Below are positions 23,852 to 33,158 of a DNA stretch of 64,000 nucleotides, piece by piece; the first letter of the stretch is position 1, and every line of letters begins with the position of its first letter. The stretch covers positions 6,386,001-6,450,000 of the forward strand of contig NZ_JACHNE010000001.1 of the NCBI RefSeq assembly GCF_014205255.1, written 5' to 3'. A program made the position numbers and the translations under genes. This DNA is from Streptomyces caelestis (GTDB taxonomy: Bacteria > Actinomycetota > Actinomycetes > Streptomycetales > Streptomycetaceae). The notes beneath the pieces were generated by a model. That model searched no databases. It saw only the letters and a program-made list of their open reading frames with translations, and was not told the DNA's origin.

Positions 23852-26800
23852 TCAGCGCGCTGCTGGGCAGACCTGCCGGTACGGCGCGTCGGGGACGTAC
23901 CGTCGCCACTGCGCCCGGGTGAGTCCGCCCCCGGCGCGTTCGCAGAGGGCGCGGACGGCCGCGTCGGGGGCGATGGGGCGGCGTTGCAGCACCACGTTCG
24001 GGCCGGTGGCGTAGAGCATGCCGTCGTTCCCTCCGAAGGCGAGCGAGCGGATCTCGTCCCCGGCCGTGGGCAGGTCGCCGCCGAGCAGTCGCTGCCCGGC
24101 GGTGTCCCACAGCCGGAGGGTCCCGTCGGCTCCCGCCACGGCGAGGGTGCCGCCGTCGGAGGAGAAGGCCAGCGCGCCCACGGCCTCGGTCCGGCTGCTC
24201 GGGGCCGTGTCGGCGGTGCCGGTCAGGACGCCCGTGGTGTGCCGCAGGTCGCCGTCCCAGAGGGTCACGTGCCCGGTGGTGTCGCCGACGGCGAGCCGGG
24301 TGCCGTCGGGGCTGAAGGCGAGCGCGGTGACCTCGCGGCCGTCGGCGAGCGCCCACCCGGTGACCTTGCCGGAGGGCAGGTCGGCGTACTGGTCGGCGGA
24401 GCCGACGAGGAGCCGTCCGTCCGGCCGCACGGCCACGGCCTGTCCGAAGATGCCGTGCAGGGTCCGGGACGTGCGGTGGGTCCGGGTGTCCCAGACCTCC
24501 GCCGCCTCGCCGTCGCCCGCGGAGCGCGCGGCCAGCAGTGTGCGCCCGCCGGCGCCCAGGGCGAGCGCGGACACGGGGCGGTCGGCCGCCCCGGAGGCGG
24601 TGAAGCTCGTACGCACCCTGCGGTCCCGTACGTCCCACACGGTGAAGCGCAGCCGCAGGGAGCCGCCCGAGGAGGTGGTGTCGGCGACGGCGAGCGTCCG
24701 GCCGTCCGGGCTGAAGGCCAGCAGCGGGGTTTCGTCGCCGGTGTCGCTCGGCAGGGGGCCGAGCGTGCTCCGGGCGAGGACGGCGCCGGTGCCGGTGGAG
24801 CGCAGCTCGAAGCGGTAGCCGTGCCCGGACCGGGTGGCGGTGGCGAGGGTGGTGCCGTCCGGGGCGAGGAGCGTGGCGTCGGCCGGAGTGCTCTGCCAGT
24901 GTGCGGCGAGGCGGTCGGTGAGGTCGAAGGTGTGGACGGTGGCGCGGTCGAGGTAGCGCAGGACGCGGCGGCCGTGGTCCGGGGTCCAGGTCAGCCCGGT
25001 GACCTCCGCCCCGGCCAGCGGCCGGTGGAAGACCTGCCCGCCCCCCGACGCCAGCTGCCACACGGCGATCTCCTGGTCGTCGGTGGTGGCGAGGAACTCC
25101 CCGTCGGGCGAGAGGTCGGCCTGGGCGAACCCGGTCGTGCCGGCGCTGGCGAAGTCGGCGACGACGCGGCCGCTGCGGACGTCCCAGACGGTGACCGCCG
25201 TCCCGTGGACCGAGGCCAGCCGCCTGCCGTCCGCGCTCAGGCGCAACAGCCGGTCCCCGCCGTCGGCTCCCGAGCCGGTGCCGCACACGGTCTTGTCCGC
25301 CTTCTGCCAGGCGCCGGGCACCTGCCTGCCGCGCGCGGTGTCCCACACCTGGGGCGGGCCCTCGGCGGGGCAGAGGGCGGCCAGACGTCCATCGTCGGCG
25401 AGTGCCGCCGTGGTGATACTGCGGGAGACACCGGTGGTGAAGAGGACCTTGCCGTTCTCCGTCCGGCGGACCTGCACCTGGCCGGACCCGTCGAACGGCT
25501 GGATGAGGTAGGCGTCTGTGTCGGGTGCGGTCGCCCCGAGGTACGCGTCGCCCAGGTCGGCGACGGACCTCCCCTCGGGGAGGTTCCACAGGGTGTCGCT
25601 GCCCGACCCGGTCACGACGAGGAACCGGCCGCCGGGGCCGGCGCCGGACGCCTCCGCGTCGCTCGGCAGGTGGTAGGCGCCGGTACGGCGGTGCTCGGCC
25701 ACGTCCCAGGCGGTGACGCGGTCGCCGTCGGCCCTGAGCAGGGTGCGGCCCTGGTCGGTGAGGAAGCGCTGGACGTCCTGGCCGGTCTGCGGGTCGGTGA
25801 AGGCGTCCCGTTCCGGCTGGGCCAGCGCGCCCAGCAGGGCCGAGCGGGTCTCGGTGAGCGGGGCGATCCGCCACGCGGCGGCGCCGAGCAGGGACGCGGT
25901 ACGGGGGTCGGTGGCACGCAGGCTCTCGGCGACGGTGGCCAGTCGGCGGGCCGCGGCCTTGGCGGCCTCCTCCGCGCCCACCCGGTCGCGCTGCCAGGCG
26001 ACGAGTCCCGCGGTCAGCGCGAGCACGAGGAAGACCGAGAGACCGACGGTGAGCGCACGCGTGCGGCGGGCGGTGCGCGTGACGGCGTCCCGCTCGGCGT
26101 CACGGGCCGCGGCCGAGGCGGTCAGGAACGCCCGCTCCGACCGGGTGAGGTCGTCGGTGTCGTTGTTGTCCCGCTGCCTGCCGAACAGCTCCTCGGCGCG
26201 CTCCAGGCGCGACCCCCGGAACAGCGCGCCGGGGTCACGGTCCAGCTCCTCCCAGGCCCGGGCGGCCTCGCCGAGGACCCGCTGGGCGCGCAGCCGCTCC
26301 CGGCTCTCCTCGATCCAGCCGGCGAGGCGTGGCCACCCGGTGATCAGGGCCTCGTGGGCGAGTTCGACGGTGTCGCCGTCCAGGGTGACCAGGCGGGCGG
26401 CGGCCAGTCGCTCCAGGACGTCGAGCGCACCCGGTCCCAGTTCGGAGCGGGACGCCGGGCGGCGCGTGTCGGCCGTGCGGTCCCCCGGGGCGATCAGCCG
26501 CAGCAGGATGCGCCGGGCCGTACGGGCCTGGCCTTCGTGCAGGTCGCCGTAGACCTGCTCGGCGGTGGCGGCGATCGCTCCGCGCACGCCGCCCGCCTCC
26601 TCGTACGCGGCCAGCGTCAGCGTGCGGCCCCGGCGACGGCGCCAGGTCTCCAGCAGGGCGTGCGAGAGCATCGGCAGCGCGCCCGGCCGGTCGCCGACCT
26701 CCTCGATGATCCGCGCGGTCAGGACCCGCTCCACGTTGAGCCCCGCCGCGGTGGCCGGGCCGGTGACGACCTCCCGCAGCTCGTCCCCGTTCATCGGCCC

Positions 26801-27583
26801 GACCAGCAGGTTCGCGTGACTGACCGCCTCCGCCAGCTCCCGGTGCCCGGCACAGTGGCCGTAGAAGTCGCCGCGCACCGAGACCACCACCCGCAGGCGG
26901 CTCTCCGGCTCCCGCGCGCCGAGCAGCAGGTTCAGGAAGCGGTCTCGCTCCTCGCGGTCGTGGCAGAGGGTGAACAGCTCCTCGAACTGGTCGACGATCA
27001 CCCAGGTGTCCAGCTCACCGTCCTGGGGAACGAGCGCCTGCCCGTGCGTGTGGGCGGGCCGCTCGCCGGGGGTGAGGACCCGGATCACCGCCGGCCGGCC
27101 GGCACCCTCGCCCTCCCGCAGCAGCGGGACGAGGCCGGCCCGCAGCAGTGAGGACTTGCCGGTGCCGGAGGGCCCGAACACCGCCGCGAACCGGTGCGCG
27201 CGCGCCAGGTGCACGAGGTCGCGGGCCAGTGCCTCCCGGCCGAAGAACAGATCACTGTCGTCCGGTTCGAAGCGGGCCAGCCCCCGGTACGGAGCCCGCT
27301 CGTCGGCCGCGGGAGCACGGAGCTCGGCGTCCGCCTCCCGCCAGCGGGCCTCCCACTCGTCGGGGTCGGCGTCGAGCGCCTCCGCGTAGGCGCGCACCAC
27401 CGCCGAAGTCGGCAACTGGTCGCCGGCCGCCGCCTGCGACAACGCGGTCGTGGAGTAGCCCGCCCGCTCGGCCATCTCCCGGTACGGCGGCTTCCCGGCC
27501 TTCTCCCTCAGCAGGCGCAGGTCGTGCGCGAGGCGCTGCACCGGACCGGCGCTGGGGTCCACCGGCTTCTCGCGTCGACCCAC
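23852..27583 (-). CDS. HTH-ATPase-WD40 repeat STAND protein
   Basis: A 1243-residue signalling ATPase. An XRE-type HTH covers residues about 15-75 (YREMAERAGYSTTALSQAAA). Next is a STAND/NACHT-type NTPase: PYRGLARFEPDDSDLFFGRE (the nSTAND1 lead-in) near 98-116, Walker A GPSGTGKSS at 137-145, Walker B WVIVDQFEE at 194-202, and sensor ELAHEALITGWPRL near 407-420. A single membrane segment (about 509-530) follows a charged linker, and the rest, about 590-1240, is a WD40 propeller array with repeats such as LAFSPDGTRLAVGDTTGHV and TLWD. STAND proteins switch state when a ligand binds the repeats. The sequence does not tell whether it regulates development, stress or phage response. No effector gene lies beside it. 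Confidence 0.93.
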   Translation of the reverse strand: MGRREKPVDPSAGPVQRLAHDLRLLREKAGKPPYREMAERAGYSTTALSQAAAGDQLPTSAVVRAYAEALDADPDEWEARWREADAELRAPAADERAPYRGLARFEPDDSDLFFGREALARDLVHLARAHRFAAVFGPSGTGKSSLLRAGLVPLLREGEGAGRPAVIRVLTPGERPAHTHGQALVPQDGELDTWVIVDQFEELFTLCHDREERDRFLNLLLGAREPESRLRVVVSVRGDFYGHCAGHRELAEAVSHANLLVGPMNGDELREVVTGPATAAGLNVERVLTARIIEEVGDRPGALPMLSHALLETWRRRRGRTLTLAAYEEAGGVRGAIAATAEQVYGDLHEGQARTARRILLRLIAPGDRTADTRRPASRSELGPGALDVLERLAAARLVTLDGDTVELAHEALITGWPRLAGWIEESRERLRAQRVLGEAARAWEELDRDPGALFRGSRLERAEELFGRQRDNNDTDDLTRSERAFLTASAAARDAERDAVTRTARRTRALTVGLSVFLVLALTAGLVAWQRDRVGAEEAAKAAARRLATVAESLRATDPRTASLLGAAAWRIAPLTETRSALLGALAQPERDAFTDPQTGQDVQRFLTDQGRTLLRADGDRVTAWDVAEHRRTGAYHLPSDAEASGAGPGGRFLVVTGSGSDTLWNLPEGRSVADLGDAYLGATAPDTDAYLIQPFDGSGQVQVRRTENGKVLFTTGVSRSITTAALADDGRLAALCPAEGPPQVWDTARGRQVPGAWQKADKTVCGTGSGADGGDRLLRLSADGRRLASVHGTAVTVWDVRSGRVVADFASAGTTGFAQADLSPDGEFLATTDDQEIAVWQLASGGGQVFHRPLAGAEVTGLTWTPDHGRRVLRYLDRATVHTFDLTDRLAAHWQSTPADATLLAPDGTTLATATRSGHGYRFELRSTGTGAVLARSTLGPLPSDTGDETPLLAFSPDGRTLAVADTTSSGGSLRLRFTVWDVRDRRVRTSFTASGAADRPVSALALGAGGRTLLAARSAGDGEAAEVWDTRTHRTSRTLHGIFGQAVAVRPDGRLLVGSADQYADLPSGKVTGWALADGREVTALAFSPDGTRLAVGDTTGHVTLWDGDLRHTTGVLTGTADTAPSSRTEAVGALAFSSDGGTLAVAGADGTLRLWDTAGQRLLGGDLPTAGDEIRSLAFGGNDGMLYATGPNVVLQRRPIAPDAAVRALCERAGGGLTRAQWRRYVPDAPYRQVCPAAR

Positions 27584-27610
27584 CTGGTGGCACCTTTCGA
27601 CCCTCGAACA

Positions 27611-27638
27611 TGAAAACGGAGCTCAACCTACGTTTTCA
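27611..27638. promoter_or_regulatory. Inverted repeat upstream of the STAND gene, candidate operator
   Basis: TGAAAACG (27611-27618) and CGTTTTCA (27631-27638) are exact inverted copies with a 12-base spacer, 28-55 bases before the GTG start at 27583. The stretch is much richer in A and T than its surroundings. A smaller repeat, TTCGA-CCC-TCGAA (27596-27608), lies between it and the start. The protein carries an XRE-type HTH, so self-regulation is a fair hypothesis. Confidence 0.5.
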
Positions 27639-27681
27639 CCCGTCCGCAGGCAATCCCGGTCCACTGCGCGGGAACGCCCGC

Positions 27682-29388
27682 TCAGGGCAGCAACTCGATG
27701 GCGTCGTACGACACCCCGGGGCTGAGGTAGGCGGTGCCGCCGGAGCCGCTGACGACGTCGATCGTCACCTCCTGATAAGCGGTGGCGGACTTGATCCAGG
27801 CGCTCGCCGGGACGGCGTAGCTGTAGGTGTGGTTGTTGCCGCGGTAGGAACCGACGGTGAGTGAGCGGGTCGTGGGTTCCTTGGCGGGGGCGGGGACGGC
27901 CGAGACCCACTCGTTGACCCTGATCCGGGGGCGGCCGTTCGCGAACGCGGTGGTGATGCCGATGTTCAGGGTGTGGCCGGAGGCGAGCTGCTGCCGCGTC
28001 AGCCTGAAGCGGATCTTCAGCGCGTTGTTGATGCCCGCCCACTGGTAGCAGGGGAAGTCCGCCGGAGACGAGGAGCCCACCGTGTGGACGCCGGTGGCCC
28101 AGGGCCTGGCCCGGGCGTCGGAGGGGTGCATGGTGGTCATCAGGGAGGCGTTCTTGAAGCCGTCGGGGGTGCCGGTCCAGTCGCCGATACGCCAGATCGC
28201 GGGGTTCCGGCTCGGGTCGGCGGTGATCTTCAGCGTGTGCAGGGCCGTCGTCTTCCCGGCCGTGACGGTGACGGACGTGGTGTGGACGGCGAGTTCGTCC
28301 TTGTGGACGGTGAGCTTGTAGGTGCCCGGGAGCATGTACGGGGAGACGAAGTGCCCGGTGGCCGCGTCGGCCTTCGCCCAGTACTGGGCGGCGGGGTTCG
28401 AGAAGCCCACGGTGTAGGCGTGGCCGTCGCCGCGGCCGCTGATGCCGACGCCGGCGACCCGCCCGCGACCTGCGCGTCCGACCCAGCCGACCAGGCCCAG
28501 ACCATCGACCCACGAGGTGTCGATGACGTCGTGGGCGAGTGAGCGGGCGGGTGCGCCGCCGTCGGTGAAGGCGAGGACGTAGGGCCCCTGGAGGCCGAAC
28601 CGCATCGGCTCGGTCTGGTTCTCCCCGTAGTAGAGGATCTCGTACAGCCCCGCGCCGTCCTCGTAGTGGTGCCGCATCAGGGAGCGGTAGAACGGGCCGC
28701 CGGACGCCTTCTCGTGGTTGCCGCGCACCATCCACATGCCGGTCTTGCCGTCGCTCCAGCCGACGTGGTCGTAGTCGATGACGCGCTGGTTGGAGTAGTG
28801 CTTGGAGCGGGTCGTGCCGTTCGGCTTGCGGCGGATGTCCTGGGCCTCGATCAGGGAGTCGGTGCGGGAGTCCCAGGAGTCGGGGTCGTTGTTGGGGAAC
28901 AGCCCGGGCCTGACACGGACGATGTAACGGGTGGCGGTGATGGAGGCGTCCGCCTTGTTCGTCCACATGTAGACGTTGTTCTCGCCGCGGCGGGCGGCGT
29001 AGTAGTGGTGCATCGTGCCGTGGACGACCGTGACCAGGATCGTGTCGCCGGTCTTCCGGATGCTCACGGACGAGGGGCCGAGCCCCGTCTCGACCTGGGA
29101 GTTCCGGTTGCCGTAGCCCTGGTACTCGGTGCCCTTGTGGACCAGGGAGATCAGGTCGCCGTTGCGGTGGTCGACCTTGAACACCAGGTCGGCGCCGGTG
29201 GTGATGACGTAGGCCCGTCCGTCGTCGCGGTATCCGAAGGCGCTGGGCGCCGCGTCGGCGGTGGCGAGCAGCGGGCCGGCGACCGCGGCGCCACCGCCGA
29301 GGACGAGCCCGCCGGCGGCGGTTCTGAGCAGGACATCGCGACGGGTCAGGCGCCGGCGACCGTGGTGGGCCATGGTGGTTCCGTTCAT
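27682..29388 (-). CDS. Secreted rhamnogalacturonan lyase (PL4-like)
   Basis: A 568-residue exported enzyme that cleaves the rhamnogalacturonan-I backbone of plant pectin by beta-elimination. A Tat signal lies at the N-terminus (RRRLTRRDVLLRTAAGG, twin Arg at 16-17) and ends near ATADAAPS. The three PL4 domains are visible: a beta-sandwich catalytic part (VFKVDHRNGDLISLVHKGTE, and MWMVRGNHEKASGGPFYRSL), a middle fibronectin-like part (VSPYMLPGTYKLTVHKDELA), and a C-terminal carbohydrate-binding part (IWRIGDWTGTPDGFKNASLM and ending VSYDAIELLP). Two in-frame ATGs (29388 and 29373) are possible starts. It sits with other secreted hydrolases on the minus strand. Confidence 0.9.
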   Translation of the reverse strand: MNGTTMAHHGRRRLTRRDVLLRTAAGGLVLGGGAAVAGPLLATADAAPSAFGYRDDGRAYVITTGADLVFKVDHRNGDLISLVHKGTEYQGYGNRNSQVETGLGPSSVSIRKTGDTILVTVVHGTMHHYYAARRGENNVYMWTNKADASITATRYIVRVRPGLFPNNDPDSWDSRTDSLIEAQDIRRKPNGTTRSKHYSNQRVIDYDHVGWSDGKTGMWMVRGNHEKASGGPFYRSLMRHHYEDGAGLYEILYYGENQTEPMRFGLQGPYVLAFTDGGAPARSLAHDVIDTSWVDGLGLVGWVGRAGRGRVAGVGISGRGDGHAYTVGFSNPAAQYWAKADAATGHFVSPYMLPGTYKLTVHKDELAVHTTSVTVTAGKTTALHTLKITADPSRNPAIWRIGDWTGTPDGFKNASLMTTMHPSDARARPWATGVHTVGSSSPADFPCYQWAGINNALKIRFRLTRQQLASGHTLNIGITTAFANGRPRIRVNEWVSAVPAPAKEPTTRSLTVGSYRGNNHTYSYAVPASAWIKSATAYQEVTIDVVSGSGGTAYLSPGVSYDAIELLP

Positions 29389-29464
29389 GAGCGAGGAAGT
29401 GACGGGGCGCTCGGCGGTGGTGAGGGGCAGAGCCGACTCACCACCACCGGGGGGTGCCTTCCGG

Positions 29465-32400
29465 TTACCGGACGGTGCGGTAGGCGTTGCGGATCGTGCC
29501 GGTGTAGGTGTTGCCGGCGGTGTCGGCGAGAGCTGTCCTGAAGGAGACGCTGCCGGGCTTTCGAGGGTTGGTAAGGATCAGGTGAGGCTTGCCGCTCGCC
29601 GCGCCGTGCACGGTGACCGGCTTCCAGGTGCGCCCGCCGTCGTACGACGCCTTCACCGTCAGTGACTTCAGTTGCCCCTTGACCGCCGCCGGGCCCTGCA
29701 GGGACAGCGGGACGGTGATCCGGGCGCCCGCCTTGGCGGTGCCGGTCAGGCTCAGCTTCGGGTGGAAGCGGACGACGGAGAGCGGCCAGGCGACGGCCCG
29801 GGTCTCGGGTGTGTTCGCCGAGGTGAACGTCCACACGCCCTCGACGTGGTCACTGATCCGGTAGCCCTTGCTGCGGTCGGCGGTGATGGACAGCTTGTAG
29901 CGCGCCGTCCCGGCCCGCAGGTTCGCATAGGTGTTCGGGCAGGTGTCCTCGGTGAAGTCGCCTATGACCTTGCTGCCGGAGGTGAGCCGAGTGTGGACGG
30001 TGGTCTGCGCGGAGTACGAGAAGTCGCCGGGCCCGTCCGAGAACATCGGCACGCACAGTGCGTAGTACCGGCCGACCCGCAGCCCGCCCACGACCTTCGT
30101 CGGCGTCACGATCGGGCCGTGGACACCGCCGTCCAGAGTGACGCGGTAGGTACGGTCCGGCTGGAAGCGGCGCGGGGCGGCGAAGGCGACCATGCCCTCG
30201 CCGTCCGTACCGTTCTGCGTCCGGGCGCCGAGGTACCAGCGCATGCCGTGGTCGGCGGACAGGTACTGCTCGACCGAGGAGGTCGGTGCCGGCCGCAGCG
30301 GCCCTTCGAGGGGCGAGATGACCTGGTCGAGCGACGGCCAGCCGGGCGTGGACCACCAAGTGTTCGGCGCGGTGTTCGCTTTGGCCAGGGCCGTGGCGAC
30401 GGAGGTCTTCACCCTGGCCATGCCCCGGATGGAGGCGAAGGCGCGGGTGAAGCCGTCGAAGAAGCCGCCGTGGCGCGTGCTCACCAGGTTGTACGCCGGA
30501 GAGGTCGCGGTGCGCTGCCAGACGCCGCCGATCTGGGCGATGAAGTCGCCCGCGGGGGCCTTCGGGCCGACCTGGCCGAGGAAGGTCGTCCCCGCCTCGA
30601 AATCGGTGGCGGCGGAGAGGCCGTAGGCCGGCTTGGCGCCGCGAGCGGCGAAGACGACCTGGCCGGCGCGCAGGGTGGCCCGGCGGTCCGGAGCGGTCAC
30701 CTTCACCAGTCTGGCCTTGCGCCCGTCGAGGGCGACGGTGGTGTCGTGGTCGAGCACGAGGTGAGGAGCGACCAACTGGGCGTACCGGCCCGCCGGGGTG
30801 CTGGTCACGGCGTTGATCGCGTAGCGCCCCCTGGGCAGCCGCAGAGTGACCGTGCCGCCCCGCGCCTTGCCGTCGTCGTAGGGCGTGAACTGCTTGCCCG
30901 TGTCCAGGCCCGCCACGGTGACGTCCGGCTCGTTGTCGCGCTTGCCGTCCTTGCGGGTGGTGACCAGGGTCAGCGTGTGTGTCTCGACCTCGCGGTCGAC
31001 CACCACGGCGGTACGGACGCGCTGCCCGTCACCGGTCGCGTTGACCGCGCCCGAGTAGACGCCGTCGGCGCTGCCGAGCCGGGTGTCGGCCGTGACCGTC
31101 GCCCGTGCCGTGCCACCGGCCGGGACGGTCAGCCGGGCGGGGGAGACGGCGACCATGCCGGTTGGCGCGGCCTTGCCGTCGGGACCGGTCGCGGTGAGGT
31201 CCAGGTCCAGGGTGACCGGCCGGGAGCCGTCGTTGCGGTAGGTGACAGCCCTGGTGACCGGGGTGTCGTCGTCGTGCGGCCAGGGGTCCGGCGTGCCGAA
31301 ATCGACCGAGGACGGCTCGCTGCCGACGGTGGCGCCGATCGCCCGGGTCAGGTCGACCCGGCCGGCGCCGACGTCGTACGGAGTGACGCCGCGCGGCGTC
31401 TTCGCCGAGGCGGTGAGCGCGGACTTGAGTCGCTCGCCGGTCCAGCCGGGGTGCTCCTGGGCCAGGACGGCGGCGGCCCCGGCGGTGTGCGGGGCGGCCA
31501 TGGAGGTGCCGGACATCGACACATAACCGGGCGCCTCGTCATTGCCCTCGGTGCCGTGGGCGGCCTTCGCGGCGATGATGTCGACGCCGGGCGCGGCGAT
31601 GTCCGGCTTGAGGCGGCCGTCGGCGGTGGGGCCGCGGCTGGACCAGGAGGCGATCTTGTCGTCGCGGTCGACGGCGGCCACCGTCAGAGCCGCCGCGGCC
31701 GACCCGGGGGTGCCGAGGGCGGAGTCCGAGGGGCCCGAGTTGCCGGCGGCGATCACGAACAGGGTGTGCGAGGAGGCCGACAGGTCGTTCACGGCCTGCT
31801 CAAGGGGGTCGACGTCCGCGGTGTCGTCCTCGCCGAGGCTCATGTTGACGACCTTGGCGCCCTGCGCCACGGCCCACTGCATACCGGCGATGATGTCCGA
31901 GTTCTCGCCGAAGCCCGTGTCGTCCAGGACCTTGCCGACGAGCAACTCCGCTCCGGGGGACACGCCCTTGTACTTCCCGCCGCTCGTCGCGCCGGAGCCG
32001 GCGATGGTGGAGGCGACGTGGGTGCCGTGCCCCTGCCTGTCGTCGGTGGAGCCGGAGTCCGTGAAGTCCTTGGCCTTGCGGATCCTGCCCTTCAGATCCG
32101 GATGGGTGGCGTCGATGCCGGTGTCCAGGACGGCGACCTTGACGCCCTTGCCGTCGTAGCCCGCCTTCCAGGCCGCCGGGGCGCCGATCCGCGCGACCCC
32201 TCCGCGCGGGTCGGGCGCGACGGCGTCCTGCGCGCTGATCCTGACCCGGCCGTCCAGCCACACCCGCTCGATACCGGGGGCGGTGGTCACGGCGGCCCGG
32301 CCGCCGACGGAGTCGGTCAGCGCCCGCCACACCTTGCCCGCGTCCGGCTTGTCGGCGGTCAGCGCGTCACCGTGGATGGCCGGCAGCCGGTGCGTGACAT

Positions 32401-32899
32401 CCGCGGCGGCGGCGAAGAGGGACTCCCTGGCCCCCTTCTGCACAGTGCCGGAGCCGTCGTAGGAGACGATCAGCGGCACCTGCTTGCGATGGGCGTCGTC
32501 GTAGCCGTCCTCGACCAGCTGCGTGACGTCGAACAGCCGGCGGTCCAGCCGGCCGCTGCCCAGCAGCCTCGTCGCGTCCAGCGGAACGACGTAGGTGTGC
32601 CCGGCGAACCGCCGTACCGAGTACCCGATGCCGCTACGGCCCTGGCCCGGCCGCACCTCGACCACCCGGCCGGTGCGGTCCAGGCCGACGGTGTCACCGG
32701 TCAGCAGGGTCACACGCGCGGCCGGCCTGGTCAGGCCGTCGGGGGACGGGGCGGACGGGCCGGCCGGAGTGCTCGGTGCCGTGGGGGCGGCTGTCGCGGT
32801 CGCGGTGAGGCCGGCCAGGGCGAGCACGGCGGCGATGCCGAACACCGTTCCGCCCTGCCCGTGCCGTCTCCCTCTCGTCCGCTGGTGCTTGTTCTGCAA
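29465..32899 (-). CDS. Large secreted subtilisin-like serine protease (S8)
   Basis: About 1144 residues from a TTG at 32899 that has a strong AGAGGGA site 6-8 bases upstream; the frame is open further up without a better start. A basic N-terminus precedes the signal segment TVFGIAAVLALAGLTATATA. A pro-region of about 150 residues precedes the S8 catalytic domain with Asp259 (VAVLDTGIDATHP), His294 (GHGTHVASTIAG), the oxyanion Asn387 (AAGNSGPSDSA) and Ser466 (SGTSMAAPHTAGAA). The remaining ~650 residues hold beta-rich domains, the last ending in FRTALADTAGNTYTGTIRNA. It is a typical mycelium-exported multi-domain Streptomyces protease that supplies amino acids from external protein. Confidence 0.9.
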   Translation of the reverse strand: MQNKHQRTRGRRHGQGGTVFGIAAVLALAGLTATATAAPTAPSTPAGPSAPSPDGLTRPAARVTLLTGDTVGLDRTGRVVEVRPGQGRSGIGYSVRRFAGHTYVVPLDATRLLGSGRLDRRLFDVTQLVEDGYDDAHRKQVPLIVSYDGSGTVQKGARESLFAAAADVTHRLPAIHGDALTADKPDAGKVWRALTDSVGGRAAVTTAPGIERVWLDGRVRISAQDAVAPDPRGGVARIGAPAAWKAGYDGKGVKVAVLDTGIDATHPDLKGRIRKAKDFTDSGSTDDRQGHGTHVASTIAGSGATSGGKYKGVSPGAELLVGKVLDDTGFGENSDIIAGMQWAVAQGAKVVNMSLGEDDTADVDPLEQAVNDLSASSHTLFVIAAGNSGPSDSALGTPGSAAAALTVAAVDRDDKIASWSSRGPTADGRLKPDIAAPGVDIIAAKAAHGTEGNDEAPGYVSMSGTSMAAPHTAGAAAVLAQEHPGWTGERLKSALTASAKTPRGVTPYDVGAGRVDLTRAIGATVGSEPSSVDFGTPDPWPHDDDTPVTRAVTYRNDGSRPVTLDLDLTATGPDGKAAPTGMVAVSPARLTVPAGGTARATVTADTRLGSADGVYSGAVNATGDGQRVRTAVVVDREVETHTLTLVTTRKDGKRDNEPDVTVAGLDTGKQFTPYDDGKARGGTVTLRLPRGRYAINAVTSTPAGRYAQLVAPHLVLDHDTTVALDGRKARLVKVTAPDRRATLRAGQVVFAARGAKPAYGLSAATDFEAGTTFLGQVGPKAPAGDFIAQIGGVWQRTATSPAYNLVSTRHGGFFDGFTRAFASIRGMARVKTSVATALAKANTAPNTWWSTPGWPSLDQVISPLEGPLRPAPTSSVEQYLSADHGMRWYLGARTQNGTDGEGMVAFAAPRRFQPDRTYRVTLDGGVHGPIVTPTKVVGGLRVGRYYALCVPMFSDGPGDFSYSAQTTVHTRLTSGSKVIGDFTEDTCPNTYANLRAGTARYKLSITADRSKGYRISDHVEGVWTFTSANTPETRAVAWPLSVVRFHPKLSLTGTAKAGARITVPLSLQGPAAVKGQLKSLTVKASYDGGRTWKPVTVHGAASGKPHLILTNPRKPGSVSFRTALADTAGNTYTGTIRNAYRTVR

Positions 32900-33158
32900 A
32901 GGAACGTCCCTCTCCCCGAGGTCGGTGCATGGGTCAAAGGGCCGGTGGCATGAGAACGCCACCGGCCGACACCGACTCTGCAAGGGCGGGGAGTTGTTAA
33001 GTAGGCCCTGACCAGCACTGAAAAATGCGCGGTGAGACCACCGGCCGGGCCGACATCGTCGCCACACCGCGCACCCCGGCACCGGCGACCTGTGCACGGG
33101 GTCCGGTCCCGGGACCGGCCGGGAGTGGGCGCTGCCGGCGCGCCCTTACCCTTGAGGC

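Noticed and set aside
23771..27151. 1126-residue open frame on the plus strand
   Set aside because: It lies exactly opposite the STAND gene, is Gly/Ala/Val/Arg-biased and matches no fold; it is an antisense shadow caused by high G+C.
29672..32953. 1093-residue open frame on the plus strand
   Set aside because: Antisense to the subtilase with a readable catalytic triad; no domain is recognisable in it.
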